Shown here piece by piece: positions 1 through 7,829 of a stretch of 13,109 nucleotides of DNA; position 1 is the stretch's first letter; each line of letters begins with the position of its first letter. The stretch is from Bacteroidales bacterium (GTDB lineage Bacteria; Bacteroidota; Bacteroidia; Bacteroidales; UBA932). A program made the position numbers and the translations under genes. The notes below the pieces were generated by a model. The model did not search any database. It saw nothing but the letters and a program-made list of their open reading frames with translations, and had not been told where the DNA came from. The DNA lies in NCBI GenBank assembly GCA_017551215.1, contig JAFZMA010000037.1, positions 1 to 13,109 on the forward strand. The letters are read 5' to 3'.

Positions 1-404
1 AGGACGGCGAGCCTATGTACGCTTCCTGCGACGTGGGCAAGCAGAGCAACACCACCGGTGGAGTGGGATACATGGATCCGGGAATGTACAACTACGGCCA
101 GCTCTTCGGCATCAATCTGGACATGGACAAGAAGGCCAGAATCCTCACCCGCCAGAGCGGCTCATCTCACGCAATGCTGATAGTTGCCTGTGACACAGAC
201 GAGAACGACAACCCTCTGAAGTGGAAGTTCGAGAACAGCTGGGGACCTCAGGCCGGCAAGGGCGGATATCTCATCTTCACCGACAAGTGGTTCGACGAAT
301 ACATGTTCCGCATTGTAATCAACCGCAAGTACCTGGACAAGAAGACCATCAAGGCTCTCGACCAGAAGCCTGTCATGCTCCCTGCTTGGGATTATATGTT
401 CTAG
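1..404 (+). CDS. aminopeptidase C / bleomycin hydrolase family (C1 peptidase), 3' part
   Basis: Partial: the reading frame is open from base 3 to the TAG at 402-404, and the start and catalytic cysteine lie before the window. The visible C-terminal ~133 residues carry the two other papain-type catalytic landmarks: the histidine in SSHAMLIV (His codon 168-170) and the asparagine in KFENSWGP (Asn codon 234-236). The segment before them, PMYASCDVGKQ, matches the conserved 'CDVGK' region of the PepC/bleomycin hydrolase family. These are cysteine aminopeptidases, often hexameric, that trim peptides. Whether this copy is cytosolic or secreted cannot be judged without the N-terminus. It converges on the methyltransferase gene, with only 9 bases between stop codons and no visible hairpin terminator in that gap. 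The family call is firm; the exact substrate is unknown. Confidence 0.9.
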   Translation, partial: DGEPMYASCDVGKQSNTTGGVGYMDPGMYNYGQLFGINLDMDKKARILTRQSGSSHAMLIVACDTDENDNPLKWKFENSWGPQAGKGGYLIFTDKWFDEYMFRIVINRKYLDKKTIKALDQKPVMLPAWDYMF

Positions 405-413
405 GACCGAGAA

Positions 414-2030
414 CTAAAGTACCTTATTAAAGATGCGGCGCATGAGGGGGTGAAGATTGTTGCAGCGCGTACCAAGATTGTTGACAAATCCGATACCAAG
501 CCCCCCGTAGCGCAGAAGGATGTAGCCCCGTGGCCAAGATGGCTGCGGGGTTATGTTTTCCCGGGCAAGAAACTTAAGAGCCGTCTCCCGGTCAATATCC
601 GCGCAGAAAAACTCAAGGACAGACTCATTACCGCCCCTCTTAGGGAAAACGGAAATTCGGCCGCTTTCTGCGCCAAGCAGAGCCGTTGAAAGCGCAAGGT
701 CAGCATCTGGAATTATTTTGCCGGCCTTTATTTCCCCCACCCGGCAACCCACAGTTTTTATAATGGACGGACTTTCCTTGGCAAGCCTCTGAACCACTTC
801 TTTCATCAGCGATGAAATACCGTCCTCAGCAGGCAGCATATAAACCTGAGATTTCTGGCTGTCCAGCAGAAAACGGACTTCCGGTTTTTGAACCTCCCCG
901 CCTCTTGTTACCTCAAAGCTCCCGCAGATTTCCTCAAAAACGGATTTCACCCTCTTGGCCCCAACAGATTTCCAAGTTCTGGCAAAAGAGACCTTTCCCG
1001 TTTCTTTATGAACGTTATTTACATCATGCTTCCTGAGAACCGCAAAGAACTGGCCCTCACCGGGAACAAGCCCCGGCACAAACTGATACCCCCACTCCAG
1101 CCGAACCAAACCCTTTGGAACCGCCTCATCTGCAAACCCCAAGCCCGGAGCATCAATTAACGGAACATAATCTGCACCCAATTCCTCAGCGATGTATCTA
1201 ACGTTGTCCGAATTCTCCAGATGATTGTATGTGCAGGTTGAATAAACAAGAATCCCGCCCGGACGCAGCGCCGGCCAAACATCCTCTATTATAGAACGTT
1301 GCAAGGCAGCGCAATCCTGAACTCCACGTATGCTCCAGCCCTCAACGGCATCGCTGCTTTTGCGGAACATCCCCTCTCCCGAGCAAGGCACATCCGCAAG
1401 AATCACGTCAAAGACGCCCTCCAAACGGCCCAGCTCCGCAGCTGAAGTGTTGGTTGCGATAACGTTCATCGCCCCCCACTTGGCAATGTTGTCCGTAAGT
1501 GGCGGAACCCTCTTCCCCACCGCCTCGTTGCAAATGACCAAAGAAACAGGAGCCACCTGAGTCTCTCCACCGGAAATTGGATGCAATCTTCTGGGGTAAT
1601 CATTCAGGATAGATATCAAATGCGTGGATTTTCCTCCCGGGCTGGCACATAGATCCAGAACCGCCCCAGGATGTTTGTGGCAAGTGCTCTCCCGTCTCTG
1701 ACGCAACGCCTCAAGAATCTTGTCTGCTATCAACGCAGGAAACATGCTGGAAGAATCCTGCACATAATACGCGCCGGCGTGGAAAGACGGGTCCTGTGTG
1801 AAATTCGGCCTTTCAGGAAGAAAAAAAGCGTTGTTGCACCAAGGTACTTGACGCATATCATCTCCCAAAGTGTCTTTCGGGAAATCTGAAGCTAAGGATT
1901 TTAGAGGATTCAGGCGGACGGAAACTGTCGCTGAGGAAGAACCATCTCCGAGTATATTCAGAAGAGCATCCGCCGCAAAGGCAGGCAGAGACTCGCTAAG
2001 AAGAGTTTTAAACAGGCGATGGTCTTCCAC
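414..2030 (-). CDS. rsmF: RsmF-type rRNA cytosine-C5 methyltransferase (NOL1/NOP2/Sun family)
   Basis: SAM-dependent m5C methyltransferase acting on RNA, probably 16S rRNA. The 538 residues show the SAM-binding motif VLDLCASPGGKST (about 124-136), motif IV DVPCSGEG with Cys216, and motif VI VYSTCTY with Cys266. In this family the TC cysteine is normally the nucleophile and the PC cysteine helps release the product. The segment GAYYVQDSSS (~87-96) before the SAM motif is typical. The C-terminal ~150 residues end in a PUA-like RNA-binding region (RYGGLGIGFVNN). The start is GTG at 2030: the frame upstream reaches a stop at 2052-2054 with no ATG. The protein is somewhat longer than I expect for the family; extra residues appear around 108-120 and 146-160. 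It follows the SRPBCC gene after 82 bases that hold an inverted repeat. The family is certain; the exact rRNA position modified is inferred from similarity to RsmF. Confidence 0.9.
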   Translation of the reverse strand: MEDHRLFKTLLSESLPAFAADALLNILGDGSSSATVSVRLNPLKSLASDFPKDTLGDDMRQVPWCNNAFFLPERPNFTQDPSFHAGAYYVQDSSSMFPALIADKILEALRQRRESTCHKHPGAVLDLCASPGGKSTHLISILNDYPRRLHPISGGETQVAPVSLVICNEAVGKRVPPLTDNIAKWGAMNVIATNTSAAELGRLEGVFDVILADVPCSGEGMFRKSSDAVEGWSIRGVQDCAALQRSIIEDVWPALRPGGILVYSTCTYNHLENSDNVRYIAEELGADYVPLIDAPGLGFADEAVPKGLVRLEWGYQFVPGLVPGEGQFFAVLRKHDVNNVHKETGKVSFARTWKSVGAKRVKSVFEEICGSFEVTRGGEVQKPEVRFLLDSQKSQVYMLPAEDGISSLMKEVVQRLAKESPSIIKTVGCRVGEIKAGKIIPDADLALSTALLGAESGRISVFPKRGGNESVLEFFCADIDRETALKFLARENITPQPSWPRGYILLRYGGLGIGFVNNLGTRCNNLHPLMRRIFNKVL

Positions 2031-2054
2031 AACTATCTCATTTTTAGTCGCTTA

Positions 2055-2090
2055 CAAATATTACTGCCGATATTTAAATAGTAATATTTG
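2055..2090. repeat. perfect 11-bp inverted repeat before the methyltransferase gene
   Basis: CAAATATTACT (2055-2065) is matched exactly by its reverse complement AGTAATATTTG (2080-2090), separated by 14 AT-rich bases. It lies in the only sizeable gap of the pyrE-SRPBCC-rsmF run, 25 bases before the GTG start. Each arm ends in TAATATTTG, one base longer than the Bacteroidota -7 box TAnnTTTG, so the repeat may overlap a promoter for rsmF. It could be an operator for a dimeric regulator or a weak RNA hairpin. The repeat is directly visible; its role is inference. Confidence 0.6.
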
Positions 2091-2112
2091 AAATCCATTG
2101 TCAATCAACCAC

Positions 2113-2526
2113 TTACAAAGCACCATCGCCGTTCTTGATTTTCTCCGTCATCTGATCCAGGAGGCTCTGGATCTTGCTGCCCATCATGGCTTTGATTATG
2201 AAATTCATCTGGGCCTCCACGCAGACCTTTATTTTGCTGGAAGAGGCATCGTTGTCCTCAATCTTGAAGATGAGGGAGAAATCCAGAGGAAAGCCCTCCA
2301 TAGGCTTCATGACAATACGTGAATACGGAACCCTCTCCGCAACCTTAAGCCCAAGATGCATTCCGTTGTAGTCTCCCTCCACAGTATCCGGAGTAACGGT
2401 AACCTTGTCTCTGTATTCGTCCGGAATCCGGTTCTTCATAAGAGTCAGATCCGAAAAGGAAGCGAATACGGCATAAGAAGGAGACTTTATCTCAACCTCC
2501 TTGCCTTCAAATGTTTCCAACGCCAT
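2113..2526 (-). CDS. SRPBCC (START/polyketide-cyclase-like) small protein
   Basis: A 137-residue protein of the SRPBCC helix-grip fold, a family with a hydrophobic cavity for lipids or other small ligands. The fold is suggested by length and pattern: an N-terminal strand with VEIKSPSYAVFASFSDLTLM, a central run of alternating beta strands, and a C-terminal helix (SKIQSLLDQMTEKIKNG). There is no signal peptide, so it is probably cytosolic. It starts 13 bases after the pyrE stop and is probably co-transcribed with it. From memory this gene follows pyrE in other Bacteroidales too. No catalytic residue can be named and the ligand is unknown. Confidence 0.75.
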   Translation of the reverse strand: MALETFEGKEVEIKSPSYAVFASFSDLTLMKNRIPDEYRDKVTVTPDTVEGDYNGMHLGLKVAERVPYSRIVMKPMEGFPLDFSLIFKIEDNDASSSKIKVCVEAQMNFIIKAMMGSKIQSLLDQMTEKIKNGDGAL

Positions 2527-2539
2527 AACAAAAGGTGTT

Positions 2540-3187
2540 TTATTCTTCTTTCAATACGCCGTTCCAGGTAGACGGATTAATTCTCCACTCCTTGAGCACA
2601 TCCACGTGCTGGGCATCTATGTAGTTTTCCTTGACGGCCTCCTCCAGAAGAGAATCGTACTGGCAGAGCGTGTGAAGCTCTACATCCTTGTACTCGAACT
2701 CCCTGCGGCTAAGCGGGAAGTTGTAGGAGAAGATAGCCACCATTCCGAGAACGATTCCGCCAGCCTTGCGAAGGGCATCGCAAGCGGAGAGACTGCTGGC
2801 TCCGGTAGAAACCAGATCCTCCACAACCACTATCCTCTGGTTAGGTTCAATGGAACCCTCGACCTGAGACTGGGTGCCATGATCTTTTGGTTTTGGACGC
2901 ACATACACAAACGGCTTTCCCAGAGCCTCGGCCACCATAATTCCCCAGGCGATGGCACCCGTAGCCACACCGGCTATCAGGTCTACATCCTTGTAGGAAT
3001 CCCCGATAACAGAAACCAGTGCCTCTGTAATCATCTTCCTTTCAGCAGGATAGGTAAGAAGTTTGCGATTGTCGCAATATATCGGCGATTTCCAGCCAGA
3101 TGCCCAGGTGAAAGGATTTTCTGCATTCAGCTTAACAGCCTTCACTCTCAGCAACTGCTGTGCAACTTTATTTTCAATGTTTTCCAT
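2540..3187 (-). CDS. pyrE: orotate phosphoribosyltransferase
   Basis: Converts orotate and PRPP to orotidine 5'-monophosphate plus pyrophosphate, the fifth step of de novo pyrimidine synthesis, in the cytosol. The 215 residues show the substrate-binding segment FTWASGWKSPIYCDNR (about 26-41), the flexible catalytic loop RPKPKDHG (97-104), and the PRPP-binding motif IVVVEDLVSTGAS (119-131). Length is normal for the family. The ATG at 3187 fits the usual N-terminus and is preceded by GAGGAG at 3191-3196, only 3 bases from the start. It is the first gene of a minus-strand run with the SRPBCC gene and rsmF, and is divergent from the Nudix gene. Confidence 0.96.
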   Translation of the reverse strand: MENIENKVAQQLLRVKAVKLNAENPFTWASGWKSPIYCDNRKLLTYPAERKMITEALVSVIGDSYKDVDLIAGVATGAIAWGIMVAEALGKPFVYVRPKPKDHGTQSQVEGSIEPNQRIVVVEDLVSTGASSLSACDALRKAGGIVLGMVAIFSYNFPLSRREFEYKDVELHTLCQYDSLLEEAVKENYIDAQHVDVLKEWRINPSTWNGVLKEE

Positions 3188-3207
3188 AAACTCCTCGATC
3201 TTTTAAA

Positions 3208-3239
3208 CAAATATGGGCCGTATTCCCACAAATGACAAA
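3208..3239 (-). promoter_or_regulatory. putative Bacteroidota-type promoter of pyrE
   Basis: Read on the minus strand, a -33 TTTG (3239-3236) is followed after 20 bases by CATATTTG (3215-3208), one base off the -7 consensus TAnnTTTG. Transcription would start near 3202, leaving a short leader that contains the GAGGAG ribosome site. A second box with perfect -7 consensus, TACATTTG (3243-3236), overlaps the upstream element but lacks a matching -33. Confidence 0.45.
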
Positions 3240-3296
3240 TGTAATGAATTCTCCTCAATAATCCTACTATCTGGCAGAAATTCAGAATATTATTTG

Positions 3297-3304
3297 TATT
3301 TTTG
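3297..3304 (+). promoter_or_regulatory. putative -7 box of the Nudix gene
   Basis: TATTTTTG fits TAnnTTTG exactly and is followed by C, 26 bases before the ATG, the usual distance in this phylum. I found no clear TTTG at 19-21 bases upstream, so only the -7 element is claimed. Confidence 0.45.
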
Positions 3305-3330
3305 CCTTACCTCTTGAAACGGAAGACCAG

Positions 3331-3951
3331 ATGCTGAACATATATTTCAAAAAAAGAATACTCTCTTTATGCAGTAAGGAAGAAGTTCCGGCTGTTGCAG
3401 ACAACAGATTTCTTCTCAGGCCATCAGAAGACTATGACCTGTCTCAAATCCCTTACATGATGGAAGACGACCTTTCTTTCCAGCATCTTACTGTAGAGAT
3501 ACCTGACGGCATGAGCCAAGAGGAATTCATGGACCGGATGCTTTCTAAGGTCAAGAGAATCAACGCAGGAGGAGGTCTTGTCGCCGATGAAAAAGGCAAT
3601 TATCTGATGATTTACCGCAACGGCACCTGGGACCTTCCCAAAGGCATGCAGGAAGAAGGAGAAGACATCTCCCTCACTGCACAGAGGGAGGTAGCAGAAG
3701 AAAGCGGAGTTTCTGCCACTCCAAAGAAGCTCCTTGTGGTAACCCGCCACGCTTACCGAATGTACGGAAGCCTGAATGTCAAGACAATATGGTGGTTCAA
3801 GATGATTGCGGACAAAAACTCCGCTCCCCGTCCACAGACAGAAGAAGGTATAGAAAAATGCGAATGGGTAACTCCGGAAGACCTGGACTATCGTCTGGCA
3901 AACACCTACCCTTCCATACTGGATGTCTTTGACGCCGCCAGAAAACTTTAA
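3331..3951 (+). CDS. Nudix hydrolase
   Basis: Hydrolyses a nucleoside diphosphate linked to another moiety (NDP-X); the substrate is not evident. A complete Nudix box is present at residues 105-127: G105, E111, R119-E120-V121, E123-E124, G126-V127, fitting Gx5Ex7REUxEExGU without mismatch, so the metal site should be intact. The ~75 residues before the Nudix fold (including FLLRPSEDYDL) are an N-terminal extension with no recognised motif. The fold begins near GGGLVADEKGNYLMI, and the core sequence TWDLPKG leads into the box. There is no signal peptide, so it is likely cytosolic. It is divergent from pyrE and convergent with lolA: its TAA at 3949-3951 overlaps the lolA stop. Nucleotide housecleaning or mRNA-cap-like hydrolysis are both possible. 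Confidence 0.92.
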   Translation: MLNIYFKKRILSLCSKEEVPAVADNRFLLRPSEDYDLSQIPYMMEDDLSFQHLTVEIPDGMSQEEFMDRMLSKVKRINAGGGLVADEKGNYLMIYRNGTWDLPKGMQEEGEDISLTAQREVAEESGVSATPKKLLVVTRHAYRMYGSLNVKTIWWFKMIADKNSAPRPQTEEGIEKCEWVTPEDLDYRLANTYPSILDVFDAARKL

Positions 3952-4601
3952 TCCCTCAAATCCACAACCTCTGCACCCGGATGGTCCGAAAGGATAATCT
4001 GGTAGCCGGATATCTTGTCCGGCTCAGCCTTTCCGGCACCGGTAACGTCCACCACAAAAGCCTGATCTTTCTTAAGGACAATAGTTATCCTCAGCACCCG
4101 GAAAGAATCTCCCTGCCCTGTAACATACACATCTGCACGCGTGTAATAGGCTTTCCCTTCTGGAGTTACGCTGAACTTGACGCAGTCCATATCCTTGACT
4201 TTTCCAGCAACTGGGTCAGATACCTTGACTCCCTTGCCAGAGCGGGAAAGAATGGAGAACGGATTATCTGAAATGGAAGAAGACGTGCTCTTGCGCCTCT
4301 GGATCACATACTCGTTAGTCTGAACGCTGTAAGAAGAAACCAGAGTTGGCGTATACTGGAACTCGCTCACTCCGTCCAGCTTCATATATCCCCTGTCTGC
4401 AGTTGCCACAAAGAATCCGCGGTTGTAATATGCGTTTCCTTTCTTGTCCATGTTGGTAATCACAATGGAAAGCTTGCGGCCAGAGAACACATAATCGGAA
4501 GCGGAGCGGAAAAGTTCCTCTCCCACGCCCTGAGCCCGCATAGAAGCTGTAGCAAAGATAATTGCCGTAAAGACAGCCAGATATGAAGCAAACCTTTTCA
4601 T
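3948..4601 (-). CDS. lolA: LolA-like outer-membrane lipoprotein carrier protein
   Basis: Likely periplasmic chaperone that ferries lipoproteins from the inner to the outer membrane. The 217 residues begin with a signal peptide (MKRF, hydrophobic to about residue 20, cleavage near SMRAQ-G); no lipobox cysteine is present. The rest is a predicted beta-rich half-barrel with LolA-like features such as a 'RGFFVATADRGYMKLDG' strand pair and late DVTGAGK/ISGYQIILSD strands. Conservation of LolA is low, so the call also rests on context: in Bacteroidales a LolA-family gene commonly follows ftsK. Its ATG comes immediately after the ftsK TAA (TAAATG), which suggests translational coupling. The 3' end overlaps the Nudix gene by 4 bases, tail to tail. 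Confidence 0.82.
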   Translation of the reverse strand: MKRFASYLAVFTAIIFATASMRAQGVGEELFRSASDYVFSGRKLSIVITNMDKKGNAYYNRGFFVATADRGYMKLDGVSEFQYTPTLVSSYSVQTNEYVIQRRKSTSSSISDNPFSILSRSGKGVKVSDPVAGKVKDMDCVKFSVTPEGKAYYTRADVYVTGQGDSFRVLRITIVLKKDQAFVVDVTGAGKAEPDKISGYQIILSDHPGAEVVDLRD

Positions 4602-7157
4602 TTATCGTCCGTACTCGTTTCTGATCTCTTCCAGTTTTTCGTCCAGACTGAGAAGGTCAGGAATGAGACTAGGCCTTGGTTTTGCGCCGTCTTGTGGCCC
4701 CACAATTCCCGCTTTCTCAAGCTGGTCTATGAGTTTGGAGGCCCTGTTGTAACCCACGTCCATCTTCCTCTGAAGGAAAGAAGCGGAACCACCACCGGCA
4801 GAAACAATCAGACGCGCCGCATCATCGAACATCTTGTCCCTCATTCTGAGATTTGTCTCGCCGATAGGAACAAATGTTTCTCCCCCGCCATTACCGCCGA
4901 ATCCACCTGAGCCATCCTCCTCATCTGGAGGTTCAGGCAAATACAGTGCCGTAGAATAACCTACCTGCTCGGCGATGAAGTTAACCACGCGGTTAATCTC
5001 CTTGGTTTCTATGAGAGCGCACTGAACTCTGGTAAGCTCGCTTCCTGTAGCATAGAGCATGTCTCCGCGTCCAATAAGCTGATTAGCTCCGCTTTCGTCC
5101 AAAATTGTACGGGAATCTATGCTGGAGCGAACATAGAATGCAATTCTTACAGGGAAGTTCGCCTTGATATTTCCCGTAATGATGCTTGCAGTAGGTCTCT
5201 GCGTGGCAATCACCAGATGAATACCAATAGCACGGGCCAGCTGGGCCAGACGAGTAAGAGGAATCTCCACATCCTTGCCTGCCGTAATAATAAGGTCCGC
5301 ATACTCATCGATGATAAGCACAATGTAAGGCAGGAACCTGTGTCCCTTGCCCGGATTGAGCTTGTGCTCCAGGAATTTCTCGTTGTATTCCTTTATGTTT
5401 CTGACTCTTGCATCCTCCAGCAGTTTGTAGCGGTCGTCCATCTCCTTGCACAGGGAACGGAGAGTCTTCACAACTTTCTGGGTATCTGTAATCACCGGAG
5501 TTTCCTTGTCTTCAGTCTCCGGAAGGCACGCCAGGAAGTGGTTGGCAAGGTTGGAATACAGAGACAGCTCAACCCTCTTAGGATCCACCAGAACGAACTT
5601 GATCTCGGAAGGATGCTTTGTGTAGAGGAGCGATGTAACCAACGCGTTCAGACCCACGGACTTACCCTGACCCGTAGCACCCGCCATAAGAAGGTGCGGA
5701 GCCTTTGCAAGGTCGAACGTGAACACCTCTCCTGAAATGGTCTTACCCATAGCCACCGGAAGTGCGTAACCGCTTTCCTTGCTCCCCTCTTCCTTCATCT
5801 TTGTCTGCAGATACTCAATGCAGGACAGCAGAGAAACAACGCTAGGCTTATCGTTAGCCACCTCAATACCAACGGCATTTGTGCCAGGAAGCGTAACAAC
5901 CCTCACGCCTTTGGCCGCCAGAGATAGCTGAATGTCTTCCTCCAGTCTCTTGATCTGGGAAACCCTTATGCCCGGAGCCGGAACCACCTCGTACAAGGTA
6001 ACTGTAGGCCCCTTTGTAGCAGACACTTTGGACACCCCAATCTTATAGTTTGCAAGCGTATTTACAATCTTGTTCTTGTTGCGCTCCATCTCGTCTCTGG
6101 ACACCTCATACCACTTATCTTTGTAGGTATCAAGCAGATCCAACGTAGGCGCCTCGTAATTTGAAAGCTCCAGGCGCGGATCAAAAGTCTTCTGAAGCTC
6201 CTCCTCAGTATACTCTCCCAGAAGCTCGTTGCTCTCCGCACCCTCAGTATCCTTAACCTCCAGAACTACATCTGCCCCGGCAGCATCTGAAGCCACATTC
6301 TCTTGAGCACCAGAGTCTTGGGACGAATCAACCATCCTTATCTCCATCTCCTTTTTGCGGCGCTCCAGAATCTCGTTTTCATCAACTTCAGGTCCATCCC
6401 CTTCAGGCAAATCCTCACCTTCTCCACCAGGCTCCGAAACCTCCTCCTCGCCTTCCCCTTCTTCCTCAGCGATATCTTCCTCCCCTTCAAGGTCTCCTGT
6501 CGCTGAGCCACTTAAAGCAGTCTGCTCCAGTTTCTGGCCTACCTTTTCAAAGCCACCGCTAATCTTCTTGATAAGGCTCTTGTTAATGACAATGCACCAG
6601 CCAATTATCGCGAGGATAAGGATTGCCGCGGTGCCGGGAGTGCCAAGCATCGTCTTAAGCCACTTGTTCACAGCAAAGCCGTAAGAACCGCCGGCGCTTG
6701 TGCCGAACATACGGTCTATACCGGTGAAAGAGAAAATGAAAGAGAAGAACACGGAAATCAGAATGCATCCGAATACCGTTATGAAGAAAAGCCTTAGAAG
6801 CTTAACCTTCTTAATCTTGAGGCAGAAGAGAGCAACCCCAAAGAAGAAGAACGGAATTATAAACGCGCCCAAGCCGAACAGTTTGGACACCAGTAGGTTG
6901 GCCCACCACAGGCCAATCTTTCCCCCGCCGTTTTCCACCGTAGAAAGGGAACTGAAAATATCGCTCCCCATAAAGGAACTCTGGTCCTGCGCCCACGTGA
7001 ACACGTAAGAAACCAGCGCAATGAGAGTGTAAATCGCCAGCGCCAGAAACACCAGTCCGCAAATCAGATACAGCCCCTCCTTTCTCTTGGGAGCCGCCAT
7101 TTCCTGCTCAGCGATTATCTCGTCTTCTTCTCTCTGTTTTTTCCTGCTCTTTGCCAT
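4602..7157 (-). CDS. ftsK: FtsK/SpoIIIE DNA translocase
   Basis: Septal ATP-driven DNA pump that clears chromosome termini from the closing septum and helps resolve dimers. The 851 residues contain four membrane segments (about 28-52, 86-112, 121-146, 175-192), a strongly acidic Glu/Gly-rich linker (about 222-262), and the translocase motor. The motor has Walker A GATGQGKS (493-500), Walker B YIVLIIDEYADL (611-622, Asp617-Glu618), and the FtsK signature IGIHLVIATQRPT. A Gly-rich tether (about 749-759) leads to the C-terminal winged-helix gamma domain (about 776-835, with SASFLQRKMDVGYNRASKLI), which in the family reads the orienting DNA sequence. All key residues are intact. The gene starts 3 bases after the DUF4290 stop and abuts lolA. 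Confidence 0.97.
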   Translation of the reverse strand: MAKSRKKQREEDEIIAEQEMAAPKRKEGLYLICGLVFLALAIYTLIALVSYVFTWAQDQSSFMGSDIFSSLSTVENGGGKIGLWWANLLVSKLFGLGAFIIPFFFFGVALFCLKIKKVKLLRLFFITVFGCILISVFFSFIFSFTGIDRMFGTSAGGSYGFAVNKWLKTMLGTPGTAAILILAIIGWCIVINKSLIKKISGGFEKVGQKLEQTALSGSATGDLEGEEDIAEEEGEGEEEVSEPGGEGEDLPEGDGPEVDENEILERRKKEMEIRMVDSSQDSGAQENVASDAAGADVVLEVKDTEGAESNELLGEYTEEELQKTFDPRLELSNYEAPTLDLLDTYKDKWYEVSRDEMERNKNKIVNTLANYKIGVSKVSATKGPTVTLYEVVPAPGIRVSQIKRLEEDIQLSLAAKGVRVVTLPGTNAVGIEVANDKPSVVSLLSCIEYLQTKMKEEGSKESGYALPVAMGKTISGEVFTFDLAKAPHLLMAGATGQGKSVGLNALVTSLLYTKHPSEIKFVLVDPKRVELSLYSNLANHFLACLPETEDKETPVITDTQKVVKTLRSLCKEMDDRYKLLEDARVRNIKEYNEKFLEHKLNPGKGHRFLPYIVLIIDEYADLIITAGKDVEIPLTRLAQLARAIGIHLVIATQRPTASIITGNIKANFPVRIAFYVRSSIDSRTILDESGANQLIGRGDMLYATGSELTRVQCALIETKEINRVVNFIAEQVGYSTALYLPEPPDEEDGSGGFGGNGGGETFVPIGETNLRMRDKMFDDAARLIVSAGGGSASFLQRKMDVGYNRASKLIDQLEKAGIVGPQDGAKPRPSLIPDLLSLDEKLEEIRNEYGR

Positions 7158-7160
7158 CTT

Positions 7161-7814
7161 CTAATTCTTCTTCCACTTCTTTTGTTTCTGCTTCTTGCCA
7201 TTATGCTGAGAACGAGGCTGCTGCGGATTGCCCGGGATGTGAGGCTTGCGTGTGGACGCATCCGCCATTCCGCTGCCTATGTGAACATCCTCAGGAACAA
7301 TCAGTTTTCCGCCGGACAATGTCTTGATGTCCTCGAAAATAGTCTCCTCCGCCACGGAATCCTTGTTCCAGATAAGATACTGCTGCTTCATGTAGGAAGC
7401 AATTACCTTAATCATGTGTTTCTTCACCTCGTCGTCCGGACGATCCGCAATCAGGTCTATCATATTCTGAATGTTACGGCCGTAGCAAGCTGCCCGTATC
7501 TTATCCTGTTTCAGCGGAATAGGATCCGGTTTGGTGTTTACGCTCTCCCTGGATGGAAGCGGATAAGGAGAGTCTATGTCTATCTTGAAGTCTGAAATAA
7601 TCTGCACATGGTCCCACAGTTTATGGCGGAAATCCACCACGTCTCTAAGCTGGGGATTCAGAGTCCCCATAACGGAAACCACAGCCTGTATCTGCTCGTT
7701 GCGCTTCTTGCGGTCAGGAATGTTAACCACATACTCTATCATATCCTGCACGTGCCTGCCGTATTCCGGCATCAGAAGCTTTGCCCTGGTAGTATTGTAG
7801 TCTTTCTTTTCCAT
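7161..7814 (-). CDS. DUF4290 family protein with an internal repeat and basic tail
   Basis: A 217-residue protein recognised as DUF4290, a family of unknown function widely conserved in Bacteroidota. Two copies of one motif are visible: YGRHVQDMIEYVVNIPDR (18-35) and YGRNIQNMIDLIADRPDD (111-128), each followed by a similar helix ending in an S-M motif, pointing to an ancient internal duplication. After about residue 185 comes a Pro/Gln-rich, strongly basic tail (GKKQKQKKWKKN). There is no signal peptide or membrane segment, so it is probably cytosolic; the tail would suit binding to nucleic acid or an acidic partner. The ATG at 7814 lacks a Shine-Dalgarno; the gap to the upstream gene is 12 bases and to ftsK 3 bases. 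Function is unknown. Confidence 0.85.
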   Translation of the reverse strand: MEKKDYNTTRAKLLMPEYGRHVQDMIEYVVNIPDRKKRNEQIQAVVSVMGTLNPQLRDVVDFRHKLWDHVQIISDFKIDIDSPYPLPSRESVNTKPDPIPLKQDKIRAACYGRNIQNMIDLIADRPDDEVKKHMIKVIASYMKQQYLIWNKDSVAEETIFEDIKTLSGGKLIVPEDVHIGSGMADASTRKPHIPGNPQQPRSQHNGKKQKQKKWKKN

Positions 7815-7821
7815 ACAATTG

Positions 7822-7829
7822 CGAATTTA
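7822..7829 (-). promoter_or_regulatory. possible weak -7 box before the DUF4290 gene
   Basis: On the minus strand CGTAAATTCGCA contains TAAATTCG, one base off TAnnTTTG and in the common CGTA...GCA setting. It overlaps the stop codon of the preceding gene and is only 7 bases from the ATG, so use would give a leaderless or near-leaderless mRNA. No -33 TTTG is visible. Offered as a weak candidate for a separate DUF4290-ftsK-lolA promoter. Confidence 0.2.

Noticed and set aside
2501..3235. Plus-strand open frame of 244 codons opposite pyrE and the SRPBCC gene
   Set aside because: It lies antisense to pyrE, which has all its catalytic motifs, has no recognisable motif of its own, and has no promoter or ribosome site.
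5217..5735. Plus-strand open frame of 172 codons within ftsK
   Set aside because: It is antisense to the conserved FtsK motor between the Walker motifs; no family resemblance is seen.
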